NCBI RefSeq assembly: GCF_037113525.1
Contig: NZ_CP146963.1
Location: forward strand, 2,852,001-2,916,000
DNA: 64,000 bases
Source of the DNA: Butyrivibrio fibrisolvens
GTDB taxonomy: Bacteria; Bacillota; Clostridia; Lachnospirales; Lachnospiraceae
Direction of reading: 5' to 3'
Within the stretch, counting starts at the first letter, position 1. The number at the start of each line of letters is the position of its first letter. This document shows positions 1 to 8,329 of the stretch, piece by piece. Under the pieces are notes generated by a model. That model saw only the letters and a program-made list of their open reading frames with translations. It had not been told where the DNA came from and ran no database searches. Position numbers and translations under genes: made by a program.

Positions 1-783
1 TTTAAGTTCTGATATCGTTTTTTCGAGCGTCTCCGAAAGTTCGTTTATGTTTTCTCCAAGAAGGTCCAGCTCATTTCTATGTTTACTCGTATATTTTGCA
101 TCAAAATCCAGCGCCTTCATCTGATTTGATATCTCTGTAAGCTTGCTGATCGGTTTTGTGATCCTTCTTGCAAGAAAATAGGAAAGCACACTTCCTATGA
201 TCAGTATTCCAAACGCAACATAGGTCATGAAATTATTGGAAATTCGAACACTGTCCTTTATTCCTTCCAGCGCGCTCCTTATCATAAATACATTTCCATT
301 ATCAAGAAAGCCGAACATTTCCATGTAATCGGTTCCTGTTCTTTCGTCAGTATCTATCTGGAGCATGTATTTGTTTTTTTCTATCAATATAATTGTTTTG
401 CCGTTATCATCTGTAAAGCCAAGCATATTGCCCCAGAGCTTTTGCTGAAGATAAAAATAGTCAGGGGATGACGATTTTACAACATTCGAATTTTCGTCTG
501 CGACTATTACGTCTATGTTATAACGCTCGCAGATCCTCATCAGTTCTATGTTAAAAGAATCTGAGAGAATATCCCCGGAATTCATGGCATCATTAACACT
601 CTCGTAAGCAGATGTAATGGCTTCAACCTTATTATTGATATAGTATTTTTCAAGAAGCGTATTATTAAACAGCAAAACGCCGCCAACCATGCCTACCAGC
701 AGAACTGTAAAAATAAGCATGAAATCGCGGCGCAGCGGTCTTTTTATTTTTTTAGTATTATTTTCTTTGTTCACAGTATTCAT
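1..783 (-). CDS. Sensor histidine kinase, N-terminal part (gene runs off the window)
   Basis: I translated the reverse strand from an ATG at 783, which overlaps the stop of the upstream response regulator gene by four bases (ATGA), a sign of translational coupling. About 261 residues are visible. They comprise a short basic cytoplasmic start, a first membrane segment (about residues 19-40), an extracytoplasmic sensor region of about 150 residues, a second membrane segment (about 188-208, ending FLARR) and a HAMP-like linker beginning ITKPISKLTEI. The sequence ends in the coiled region before the dimerisation helix, so the phospho-accepting His and the ATPase domain are outside the window. Kinase function is inferred from this architecture and from pairing with an OmpR-type regulator. 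The signal sensed is not recognisable. Confidence 0.85.
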   Translation of the reverse strand, partial: MNTVNKENNTKKIKRPLRRDFMLIFTVLLVGMVGGVLLFNNTLLEKYYINNKVEAITSAYESVNDAMNSGDILSDSFNIELMRICERYNIDVIVADENSNVVKSSSPDYFYLQQKLWGNMLGFTDDNGKTIILIEKNKYMLQIDTDERTGTDYMEMFGFLDNGNVFMIRSALEGIKDSVRISNNFMTYVAFGILIIGSVLSYFLARRITKPISKLTEISNQMKALDFDAKYTSKHRNELDLLGENINELSETLEKTISELK

Positions 784-1454
784 GCCTCAAACTTATATCC
801 CATACCCCATATGGTCTTGATCATGTCGCCCTTGTCTCCAAGCTTTGATCTTAGCTTCTTTACATGAGTATCAATGGTTCTGGCATCGCCAAAGTAGTCA
901 TAATTCCAGACATTATTAAGAATATTATCCCTCGAAAGTGCGATTCCCTTATTTTCAAGAAAATAGGCAAGAAGCTCAAATTCTTTAAATGACAGCTCCA
1001 CAGGTTTTCCATCTATCGTAACAATATGAGCCGATCTGTCGATCCTGATCCCGCCTTCTTCTATCACATCTTCATTTGAAGTCTGAAGGCTTCGCCTTAA
1101 TATAGCCTCTACTCTTGCTACCAGTATCTTAGGGCTGAAAGGCTTTGATATATACTCATCAACTCCCAGCTCAAATCCCTGAAGTTCATCCCGCTCATCA
1201 GACCTTGCCGTAAGCATTATGATCGGAACCTTGCTGTACTGCCTTATTTCACGGCACACTTCCCAGCCGTCCATTTTGGGCATCATGACATCAAGGATTA
1301 TCAAAGTAATTGTTTTATCCGCAAAAAACTTGTCAACAGCTTCCATTCCATCGCCGGCTTCGATCACGTCAAATCCAGCTTTTGTCAGGAAGTCACTGAC
1401 AAGCTTTCTCATTCTGCTTTCATCATCTACTACTAAAACTTTAAGTCTGTCCAT
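780..1454 (-). CDS. OmpR/PhoB-family response regulator
   Basis: The protein has 224 residues, the usual size for this family. The receiver domain spans about residues 4-118, with the acidic pair D10/D11, phospho-acceptor D55 (in LIILDVMMPKMDGW), T82 and K104 (YISKPF). A winged-helix DNA-binding domain spans about 130-222, with the typical ending TIWGMGYKFEA. An ATG at 1454 is preceded by AGGGGA. The gene is first in an operon with the sensor kinase at 1-783, whose start overlaps its stop. It is expected to be phosphorylated by that kinase and to act as a transcription factor. Target genes cannot be told from the sequence. Confidence 0.95.
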   Translation of the reverse strand: MDRLKVLVVDDESRMRKLVSDFLTKAGFDVIEAGDGMEAVDKFFADKTITLIILDVMMPKMDGWEVCREIRQYSKVPIIMLTARSDERDELQGFELGVDEYISKPFSPKILVARVEAILRRSLQTSNEDVIEEGGIRIDRSAHIVTIDGKPVELSFKEFELLAYFLENKGIALSRDNILNNVWNYDYFGDARTIDTHVKKLRSKLGDKGDMIKTIWGMGYKFEA

Positions 1455-1683
1455 TCCCCTTACTCAAACCGGTTCTTATACGGTCTGGCCTCCTTATACT
1501 ATCAAAAATGTGAGTGATCCGTAGATTCTCAATCTCAAAATCTGCATGGCACTTATCTTAAGCACTAATAGAAATTTCTTCTACTTACCTTAATATAGCA
1601 AGATATACTTTCTATATATTAGCTTACCCCCATATTATGTCTATTTTGTGAAAAAACATTCAGCTCCCGAATTTTATCTGAAA

Positions 1684-2349
1684 TCAGTTTTTGTCATCTG
1701 TTTCTGTATTTTCTCTGAAATCAGGTTTTACTTCCATGCCAAGCTCTTTTTCTTTTGCTTTTACTGCTTTTTCGCGCTCAGTAAGCTCTTCTTCCCAAGC
1801 CTCATACTCATCCGTGATCGTCTCTTTATAATTGAGCACCGTTGTTGAGTTGTTGCTGGCAGCTATTATAAACATACCAATAACAAGGATTATAAGGAAT
1901 ATATTCAGGAAAAGAGAATACTTGAAAAACTTATCATTTGTTTTTTTCTTAGGTTCTTCCTTGACTACTACCTTTGGAACATAGTCGTCCGGAGATGTGG
2001 TATGAGTATAGATATGTTTGAGATCAATAGTGGGCAGATCTGATGTATCACCGCCCTGAATCATGATCTGTCTTCTAAGAAAAGACAAAAAGCTCCAGCC
2101 AAGGGGCGTACCAAACACCTTGTTTTGTATAGATTTAGTATAGACTGTTTTGATGTTAGCAAGACTGTTGAGCTTAACGTGCGACTCAAGGTACTCTATC
2201 TTTCTGGCATCAACTCTTGCTTTGTCAGCATCTTCTTTGGTCCTGAAAACAAAACCGCCAACCTCAAGTGAATTTCCAGTCTCTACATTATTTTCTTTGA
2301 CAGGCTCAGTATTTTTTCCCGGTACAACCGCATCCCGTGCATCTGCCAT
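1684..2349 (-). CDS. Hypothetical protein with one internal membrane segment
   Basis: The 221-residue protein starts at ATG 2349 with an AGGAGG seven bases upstream; a longer frame from a TTG at 2406 lacks such a site. The first 140 residues are soluble and charged. Next come a Lys-rich stretch, one hydrophobic segment (YSLFLNIFLIILVIGMFIIA, about 146-165) and a Glu/Lys-rich helical tail. This suggests a bitopic membrane protein with a cytoplasmic domain and a coiled tail. I do not recognise the family. It stands alone between the two-component system and glgX, about 230 bases upstream of the regulator gene and on the same strand. Confidence 0.7.
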   Translation of the reverse strand: MADARDAVVPGKNTEPVKENNVETGNSLEVGGFVFRTKEDADKARVDARKIEYLESHVKLNSLANIKTVYTKSIQNKVFGTPLGWSFLSFLRRQIMIQGGDTSDLPTIDLKHIYTHTTSPDDYVPKVVVKEEPKKKTNDKFFKYSLFLNIFLIILVIGMFIIAASNNSTTVLNYKETITDEYEAWEEELTEREKAVKAKEKELGMEVKPDFRENTETDDKN

Positions 2350-2480
2350 TACAGCCTCCTGAAGGCGAACATCAGCCGATTCCCAAAAAATATATATAAG
2401 CGTCAACTTTAAAAAACATATATATCACACTTATATTTCGGTTATTATATGTTCAAAATCAAGATGCGGTTACAAGAAAA

Positions 2481-2509
2481 GCGGATATTACCTCAAAGAT
2501 AATATCCGC
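2481..2509 (-). terminator. Rho-independent terminator of glgX
   Basis: A perfect 10-bp stem (GCGGATATTA / TAATATCCGC) lies just after the glgX stop and is followed on the minus strand by TTTTCTTGT. Confidence 0.85.
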
Positions 2510-2516
2510 CAAAGTT

Positions 2517-4685
2517 TTAAGAATAATCTGTAGGGAAGTTACCTACAAATACGCATACGCTTCTGGCTTTAAGAATCCAGCCATCATCTGTAAGTGGAAC
2601 AGGTCTGTTATGAAAATACTTTTCATCAGGAGCGCCGGTATTAATTGCAAGTGCCCAGTAGCCGCCACCCGGAAGTCCGGGAAGTTTGATCGGGATGTCT
2701 TCCCAGAAAACGTTGATAGCGATATATATAACGTCGTCGTGGCCCTTATCTCTTGAATAGCCGGCAAATCTGATGCCTATCATCCTGCTGTCCTTGGTAA
2801 TGTTTCCATTGTAAGGATCTTCTACGTGACTGCTTTCGAAAGGAAGTCCGCACTTTGCAGGCTGGAGATCTTTTCTGATGGCAGGATGTCTTTTTCTGAA
2901 CTGTATAGCATTTCTATAAAAATCATAGAAATCGTGGTTCTTCTTCATGAGATTCCAGTTAAGCCATGAAATCTCATTATCCTGACAATAGGCATTGTTA
3001 TTACCAAACTGGGTGTTGCCGAACTCATCGCCTGCAAGGAGCATCGGAGTTCCTCTGGAACACATAAGTATCGTGATAGCATTACGCATCATGCGGAATC
3101 TAAGCTTGATGATCTCAGGATCATCTGTTTCGCCTTCTACGCCGCAGTTCCAGCTTCTGTTATCATCTGTACCATCTGTGTTGTTCCAGCCGTTGGCTTC
3201 ATTGTGCTTGCCATTGTAGGAATAAAGGTCATAAAGCGGGAATCCATCGTGGCAGGTCAGAAAGTTAATAGATGAATTATATCCGACATATTCGCCGCCG
3301 TACAGGTCCATAGAACCTGTGATTCTCTTAATAGCTTCAGGAGCTGACCAGTACTCGCCTTTTAAGTAAGAGCGGATATCATCGCGGTATTTACCATTCC
3401 ACTCTGCCCATCTGTTCCATGCAGGGAAGCTTCCTACCTGGTACATTCCGCCTGCATCCCACGCTTCTGCGATAAGCTTACAGTTGCCTAGGATCGGGTC
3501 ATAGGCAAGTCTCTGAATAAGAGGCGGCCTGTCCATAGGAGTTCCGTCTTCATTTCTTCCAAGGATACTTGCAAGATCAAAACGGAATCCGTCAACACGA
3601 TAGTCCTCAACCCAGTAGCGCAGACAATTAACTATCATTTCCTGTACCAGAGGATTATTACAGTTAACTGTATTGCCGCAACCTGAGAAGTTATAGTACT
3701 TGCCATCCGGTGTCAGCATGTAATAGATATTATTATCAAATCCTTTGAAAGAAATAAATGGTCCGTTCTCATTACCTTCAGCAGTATGGTTAAATACTAC
3801 ATCGAGGATTACTTCTATTCCGTTATCCTTGAACTCCTTAATAAGATTTTTAAGCTCAAGGCCTTCATAGTTGTACTCACCAACTGATGCATAGGCCGTG
3901 TTGGGAGCAAAAAAGCTTACTGTGTTATATCCCCAGTAATCAAGAAGTGTTCTGCCATTGACTTCTCTTTTATCTCTAGTCTCATCAAACTCGAAAATGG
4001 GCATGAGCTCTACAGCCGTGATTCCAAGGTGCTTAAGATATGGAATTTTCTCTTTGAGACCTTCAAATGTTCCGGGATATCTTACGCCTGAGGATGGATC
4101 CTTAGTAAAGCCTCTTACATGAAGCTCATATATGATGGAATCTTCCATTGGAGTTTCAAGCTGCTTGGTAGCATTCCATTCAAAATTGTTTCTAACGATC
4201 CTGGCTCTGTATATACCATTTCTATTGTCATTCTGCCCCCATATACGCTGGCCGCTTACTGCTTTAGCGTAAGGGTCAAGGAGGAGATGCTTTTTGTCAA
4301 AAAGAAGTCCTCTTGATGGGTCCCATGGGCCGTCAACAGAATAGGCATATTCTATGTTCTCTATATCAAGACCAAATACGATCATCGAATAGGTCTTACC
4401 AATTTTATAGGATTCGGGAAAAGGGATAGTTCCGTAAGGAGCAGATTCGCCTCTGTGAAACAGAAGTAGTGTAATAGACTTGGCTCCCTTAGAATAACAT
4501 GTGAAGTTAACACCATCAGGGATAACAGTTGCCCCGTTCATTTCATAATAACCGGGTCTTATTCTGAAACCGTTGATCTCATCAAGTGCAAGCATCTGGC
4601 GATTAAGATCCATCTTACGAAATTCAATACCGCGATGCTCTCTGAGTACTTTTTTCTCTACTCTGCGTCTTCTGAACTCTTGCAT
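2517..4685 (-). CDS. glgX: Glycogen debranching enzyme, GlgX/isoamylase type (GH13)
   Basis: The 722-residue protein hydrolyses alpha-1,6 branches in glycogen or limit dextrins. An N-terminal CBM48-like beta domain covers about residues 30-130, followed by the GH13 barrel. Catalytic motifs are visible: nucleophile Asp in DGFRFDLASILGR, acid/base Glu in LIAEAWDAGG, and the stabilising Asp in FLTCHDGFPLYDL. The region-I motif DVVFNHTAEGNENGP is also present. The length matches the GlgX/TreX group. The ATG at 4685 follows GGAAAGG at a short distance. It is a single-gene unit with its own promoter and terminator. The N-terminus MQEFRRRRVEKKVLREHRG is unusually basic for this family, and M26 (MDLNRQ) is a possible alternative start. 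Confidence 0.92.
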   Translation of the reverse strand: MQEFRRRRVEKKVLREHRGIEFRKMDLNRQMLALDEINGFRIRPGYYEMNGATVIPDGVNFTCYSKGAKSITLLLFHRGESAPYGTIPFPESYKIGKTYSMIVFGLDIENIEYAYSVDGPWDPSRGLLFDKKHLLLDPYAKAVSGQRIWGQNDNRNGIYRARIVRNNFEWNATKQLETPMEDSIIYELHVRGFTKDPSSGVRYPGTFEGLKEKIPYLKHLGITAVELMPIFEFDETRDKREVNGRTLLDYWGYNTVSFFAPNTAYASVGEYNYEGLELKNLIKEFKDNGIEVILDVVFNHTAEGNENGPFISFKGFDNNIYYMLTPDGKYYNFSGCGNTVNCNNPLVQEMIVNCLRYWVEDYRVDGFRFDLASILGRNEDGTPMDRPPLIQRLAYDPILGNCKLIAEAWDAGGMYQVGSFPAWNRWAEWNGKYRDDIRSYLKGEYWSAPEAIKRITGSMDLYGGEYVGYNSSINFLTCHDGFPLYDLYSYNGKHNEANGWNNTDGTDDNRSWNCGVEGETDDPEIIKLRFRMMRNAITILMCSRGTPMLLAGDEFGNTQFGNNNAYCQDNEISWLNWNLMKKNHDFYDFYRNAIQFRKRHPAIRKDLQPAKCGLPFESSHVEDPYNGNITKDSRMIGIRFAGYSRDKGHDDVIYIAINVFWEDIPIKLPGLPGGGYWALAINTGAPDEKYFHNRPVPLTDDGWILKARSVCVFVGNFPTDYS

Positions 4686-4738
4686 AAAAAACCTTTCCGT
4701 CTACAGGTGAAAAAAACATCCGCCTTAGTGTGCTGTTA

Positions 4739-4768
4739 AGTATAGTTGGTAAACGTTTTTAAACGCAA
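4739..4768 (-). promoter_or_regulatory. Promoter of glgX with a LacI-type operator-like spacer
   Basis: A -35 TTGCGT (4763-4768) and a -10 TATACT (4739-4744) are separated by 18 bp. The spacer carries AAACGTTTA, a dyad resembling LacI/CcpA-family half sites. Sugar regulation is inference. Confidence 0.6.
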
Positions 4769-4796
4769 AATCTCATTTATAGTTTAACACAAAAAA

Positions 4797-4832
4797 ACAC
4801 CTCGGAAAACCGCTTTAGGAAATCCGAGGTGT
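4797..4832 (-). terminator. Terminator of the decarboxylase operon
   Basis: A 10-bp stem ACACCTCGGA / TCCGAGGTGT is followed on the minus strand by seven T. It sits downstream of the last operon gene (4886). Confidence 0.9.
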
Positions 4833-4885
4833 ATTATACTTTTTCATGTTCAACAGTACATATGTGTACTTCTATGAACTAAAGA

Positions 4886-6298
4886 TCAAGCAGGATATGC
4901 TCCGTTCTTAGTATCTGCCTTAGAAAGGTCTACTCCGCTCTTCTGAGCTTCACGATACTTGAAGAAGTCTGTAGCAACCTGAGGGAATGATGCATATGAG
5001 AGAACGTCCTCATCGCATGTAGCCCACTGTTTGCACTCTTCTCTGAACTTATCCATCTGAGGCTCGATAAGATCTGCAGGACGGCATGTGATACGCTCTT
5101 CGTCGCCGATGCACTTCTTAACTACTTCAGGGTCCATAGGCTTGATTGTCTGACCATACTTACCTCTTACAAGGTCCTTAGTCTGTTCAGGAACAACCTT
5201 ATATCTCTCGCCCATAAGTACATTCATAACGGCCTGAGTACCAACGATCTGTGATGAAGGTGTAACAAGCGGTGGCTCACCAAGGTCTTTACGAACTCTC
5301 GGTACTTCCTGAAGAACATCTTCAAGCTTATCAAGCTTGCCCTGATCAGAGAGCTGCTTAGTAAGGTTTGAAAGCATTCCACCAGGTACCTGATACATAA
5401 GAGTCTTGATATCAACACCAAGAACCTTAGTAGACATAAGTCCTGACTCAAGGCACTCTTCTCTGTAAGGACGGAAGTGATCAGCGATCTTTGAAAGGAT
5501 CTTCTGATCATAACCTGTATCGTATGGTGTTCCCTTAAGGGCTTCAACCATAACTTCTGTAGCAGGCTGTGATGTACCAAGAGCAAATGGGCTGATTGCA
5601 CAGTCGATGATATCAACACCAGCTTCAATAGCCTTCATGTATGTCATGCTGGCTACACCAGATGTGTAGTGAGTGTGAAGCTCGATCGGGATCTTTGTAC
5701 CGCTCTTAAGAGCACGTACAAGCTTATCTGCTTCGTAAGGAAGAAGAAGTCCTGCCATATCCTTGATACAGAGTGAATCAGCACCAAGTGCTTCGATCTC
5801 ACCGGCAATTCTCTTCCAGTATTCATCATCATAAGCACCGCCAAGTGTGTAGGAAAGAGCGATCTGAGCTTTTCCGCCATACTTCTTGCATGCTTTAACA
5901 GAAGTCTCAAGGTTACGAAGGTCATTGAGACAGTCAAAGATACGGATGATATCAATACCGTTCTCAATTGACTTAGCAACGAATGACTCAACTACATCAT
6001 CTGCATAGTGGCTGTAACCAAGAAGGTTCTGACCACGAAGAAGCATCTGAAGAGGTGTATTCTTGAAGCCTTCTTTAAGTTTACGAAGTCTTACCCATGG
6101 ATCCTCTTTAAGGAAACGCAGGCATGAATCAAATGTAGCGCCGCCCCAGCACTCTACTGCGGCATAGCCAACTTTGTCCATTGTATCAACAATAGGGAGC
6201 ATCTGCTCTATCGGCATTCTTGTAGCGATCAGGGACTGATGAGCGTCACGAAGGACTGTCTCCATGATCTTTACCGGTTTTCTTTCAATATCAGACAT
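4886..6298 (-). CDS. oadA: Oxaloacetate decarboxylase alpha subunit / pyruvate carboxylase B-like carboxyltransferase
   Basis: The 470-residue enzyme transfers the carboxyl group of oxaloacetate to (or from) carrier biotin. It has the HMGL-like TIM barrel: R17-D18 in ETVLRDAHQS, the lysine of SLCIKDMAGLL (K179, the carbamylated metal-site lysine in homologues) and H208/H210 in IELHTHYTSG. The conserved PYC/OADA domain follows (about 290-440). It lacks the C-terminal biotinyl domain of full-length OadA, and a separate biotin carrier is encoded at 7493-7849. It is last in a five-gene operon, 19 bases after oadB. Because an acyl-CoA carboxyltransferase sits in the same operon, the complex could work as an oxaloacetate decarboxylase pump, as a transcarboxylase, or as both. 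Confidence 0.93.
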   Translation of the reverse strand: MSDIERKPVKIMETVLRDAHQSLIATRMPIEQMLPIVDTMDKVGYAAVECWGGATFDSCLRFLKEDPWVRLRKLKEGFKNTPLQMLLRGQNLLGYSHYADDVVESFVAKSIENGIDIIRIFDCLNDLRNLETSVKACKKYGGKAQIALSYTLGGAYDDEYWKRIAGEIEALGADSLCIKDMAGLLLPYEADKLVRALKSGTKIPIELHTHYTSGVASMTYMKAIEAGVDIIDCAISPFALGTSQPATEVMVEALKGTPYDTGYDQKILSKIADHFRPYREECLESGLMSTKVLGVDIKTLMYQVPGGMLSNLTKQLSDQGKLDKLEDVLQEVPRVRKDLGEPPLVTPSSQIVGTQAVMNVLMGERYKVVPEQTKDLVRGKYGQTIKPMDPEVVKKCIGDEERITCRPADLIEPQMDKFREECKQWATCDEDVLSYASFPQVATDFFKYREAQKSGVDLSKADTKNGAYPA

Positions 6299-6317
6299 AG
6301 TTTTCTCCTTTTAAAAA

Positions 6318-7463
6318 TTAGATTCCGAATATCGCCATAAATGTACCGGCAACAACTGCTGTTCCGATTACTCCGGCAACGTTAGGTCCCATAGCGTGCA
6401 TGAGAAGGAAGTTGGAAGGATCTGCTTCTGCACCAACCTTCTGAGATACACGTGCAGCCATAGGAACGGCTGATACACCGGCTGAACCGATAAGCGGATT
6501 GATATTTCCACCACTGAAAAGATTCATAAGTTTACCAAACAGAACACCTGCAGCAGTACCTACAGCGAATGCTATAAGTCCGAGAACTACGATCTTAAGA
6601 GTCTGAGGCCTAAGGAAATCTTCAGCTTTTGTAGTAGCACCAACTGATGTTCCAAGAAGGATAACTACGATGTACATAAGAGCATTGGAAGCTGTCTCCT
6701 GAAGCTGGTGTACAACACCACATTCACGGAAGAGGTTACCAAGCATAAGCATACCGATAAGAGGAGCTGTTGTTGGAAGGATCATGCAGACAACAACTGT
6801 AACAACTATAGGGAAGAGAATCTTCTCAAGCTGTGATACAGGGCGAAGCTGAAGCATGCGGATCTTACGTTCCTTCTTTGTTGTGAAAAGCTTCATGATC
6901 GGAGGCTGAATAAGCGGTACAAGTGACATGTACGAATATGCAGCAACGGCGATAGGTCCAAGAAGGCCTGTACATCCAAGCTTTGTAGCAAGGAAGATAG
7001 ATGTAGGACCATCAGCACCACCGATGATGGAGATAGAAGCAGCTTCTGTTCCGGAGAATCCCATAAAGATAGCCATAAAGTAAGCTGAGAAAATACCGAA
7101 CTGTGCTGCTGCACCAAGCAGGAATGACTTAGGGTTAGCAATAAGCGGACCAAAGTCTGTCATGGCACCTACACCCATGAATATGATTGAAGGAAGGATT
7201 GACCATTCATCCAACTTGTAGAAATACCTGAATAATCCACCGCCGCTTCCGTCTTCTGATATCTCATGCATAATATCAGGATAGATATTAACAAGAAGCA
7301 TACCAAATGCGATTGGAACAAGAAGCAGTGGTTCAAAATCATGGGCTATAGCCAAATAAAGAAATACGAACGCTACGAGGATCATGACATAATTGCCCCA
7401 GTAAAGTTTCTCGAAAGCTGTCTCAACCCATAGATTCGAAAATGTTTCAACGATTTTTTCCAT
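6318..7463 (-). CDS. oadB: Sodium-pumping decarboxylase beta subunit
   Basis: The 381-residue polytopic membrane protein is the beta subunit of the OadB/MmdB/GcdB family. It decarboxylates carboxybiotin and exports Na+. About nine or more hydrophobic segments are visible. The conserved ion-site regions of the family are recognisable: GVGAMTDFGPLIANP with its buried Asp, the SIIGGADGPTSIF motif, and GNINPLIGSAGVSAVPMAAR near the C-terminus. The length is near the lower end for the family. An ATG at 7463 lies close behind GGAGG. It sits between the biotin carrier and the OadA-type subunit. It would couple decarboxylation to the sodium gradient. Confidence 0.95.
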   Translation of the reverse strand: MEKIVETFSNLWVETAFEKLYWGNYVMILVAFVFLYLAIAHDFEPLLLVPIAFGMLLVNIYPDIMHEISEDGSGGGLFRYFYKLDEWSILPSIIFMGVGAMTDFGPLIANPKSFLLGAAAQFGIFSAYFMAIFMGFSGTEAASISIIGGADGPTSIFLATKLGCTGLLGPIAVAAYSYMSLVPLIQPPIMKLFTTKKERKIRMLQLRPVSQLEKILFPIVVTVVVCMILPTTAPLIGMLMLGNLFRECGVVHQLQETASNALMYIVVILLGTSVGATTKAEDFLRPQTLKIVVLGLIAFAVGTAAGVLFGKLMNLFSGGNINPLIGSAGVSAVPMAARVSQKVGAEADPSNFLLMHAMGPNVAGVIGTAVVAGTFMAIFGI

Positions 7464-7492
7464 TATTGTTCCTCCAGTAGAATACGAAACTA

Positions 7493-7849
7493 TTAGTTAA
7501 GTGTTGCAAGAACTGCTCCTGCCTCTACTGAATCACCTACTGCGCAGTCAATGCTTGCAACAGTTCCGTCTGAAGGAGCAACCATAGGAATCTCCATCTT
7601 CATGGACTCGATAGTAACAACAGCATCGCCCTTCTTAACAGCCTGTCCAACGTTAGCGTTAACCTTTACAACCTTGCCGGCTGCACCAGCTTCAACCTTG
7701 ATTGAACCAGCACCAGCTGATGCCTTCTTAGCTGCAGGAGCTTTCTTAGGAGCTGCCTTTGGAGCTGCTGCAGGAGCTGCGCCGCCTGCACCTTCTTCTA
7801 CTGTAACATCATATACGTTGCCATTAACGGTAATAGTATAGTTTTTCAT
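7493..7849 (-). CDS. Biotin carboxyl carrier protein of the decarboxylase complex
   Basis: The 118-residue protein has a short N-terminal segment, an Ala/Pro/Lys-rich flexible linker (about 20-48) and a C-terminal biotinyl domain (about 49-118). The biotin attachment motif is ESMKMEIP, with K84 as the biotinylated lysine. This layout matches MmdC/GcdC and the 1.3S subunit of transcarboxylase. It shuttles carboxybiotin between the cytosolic carboxyltransferases (genes at 8330 and 4886) and the membrane beta subunit. Ribosome binding site AAGGGAT precedes the ATG at 7849. Since only one carrier is encoded, both carboxyltransferases probably share it. Confidence 0.95.
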   Translation of the reverse strand: MKNYTITVNGNVYDVTVEEGAGGAAPAAAPKAAPKKAPAAKKASAGAGSIKVEAGAAGKVVKVNANVGQAVKKGDAVVTIESMKMEIPMVAPSDGTVASIDCAVGDSVEAGAVLATLN

Positions 7850-7937
7850 GTTTATCCCTTCCTGCCGTATGTATAACGGCTTCGAAATTTTATGTGAATC
7901 CTGTAAATTCTTATCTTGTGTTGCCGTGAGGCATCAG

Positions 7938-8321
7938 TTATGCTCTGGCTCCGGAACGTCTCTTTCTAATAGAGCGAACAACGAATCCATCACCGGATGC
8001 TGAAGTACTTCCCTCATAAGCTGCGATAGCTGCTGCGATAACTGCAACGAGCTCTTCGTCATCAGAAAGATCCTCTTCTTCAACTACTTCAGGAGCTGCA
8101 GGTTTTGCAGGAGCTGGAGCAGGCTGTTTCTTACCGATCTTTCCGATCATAGGGAAAAGAGAAATGATCAGACTGATAAGAATAAGTACTGCAAATGCAG
8201 TTCCCATTCCAAGCAGTGTATTGATACCCGCATCAGCAAGTGCATCAACATCAACCTTAAAACCAGTTGCTTCAAGAGCTATAGGAAGATAAGATAAAGA
8301 ACTTGTGATAAATTCCATCAT
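7938..8321 (-). CDS. oadG: Sodium pump decarboxylase gamma subunit (OadG family)
   Basis: The 127-residue protein has one membrane segment (about 35-58, GMGTAFAVLILISLIISLFP), a Pro/Ala/Lys-rich linker, a DDEELVAVIAAAIAAYEG segment typical of OadG-like proteins, and a basic tail. In characterised systems the gamma subunit anchors the alpha and beta parts of the complex in the membrane. The first 34 residues are longer than in minimal OadG. It starts eight bases after the carboxyltransferase gene stop, with AGGAGG upstream, so the two are probably translationally linked. About 88 bases separate it from the biotin carrier gene, the widest gap in the operon. Confidence 0.88.
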   Translation of the reverse strand: MMEFITSSLSYLPIALEATGFKVDVDALADAGINTLLGMGTAFAVLILISLIISLFPMIGKIGKKQPAPAPAKPAAPEVVEEEDLSDDEELVAVIAAAIAAYEGSTSASGDGFVVRSIRKRRSGARA

Positions 8322-8329
8322 TTACCTCC

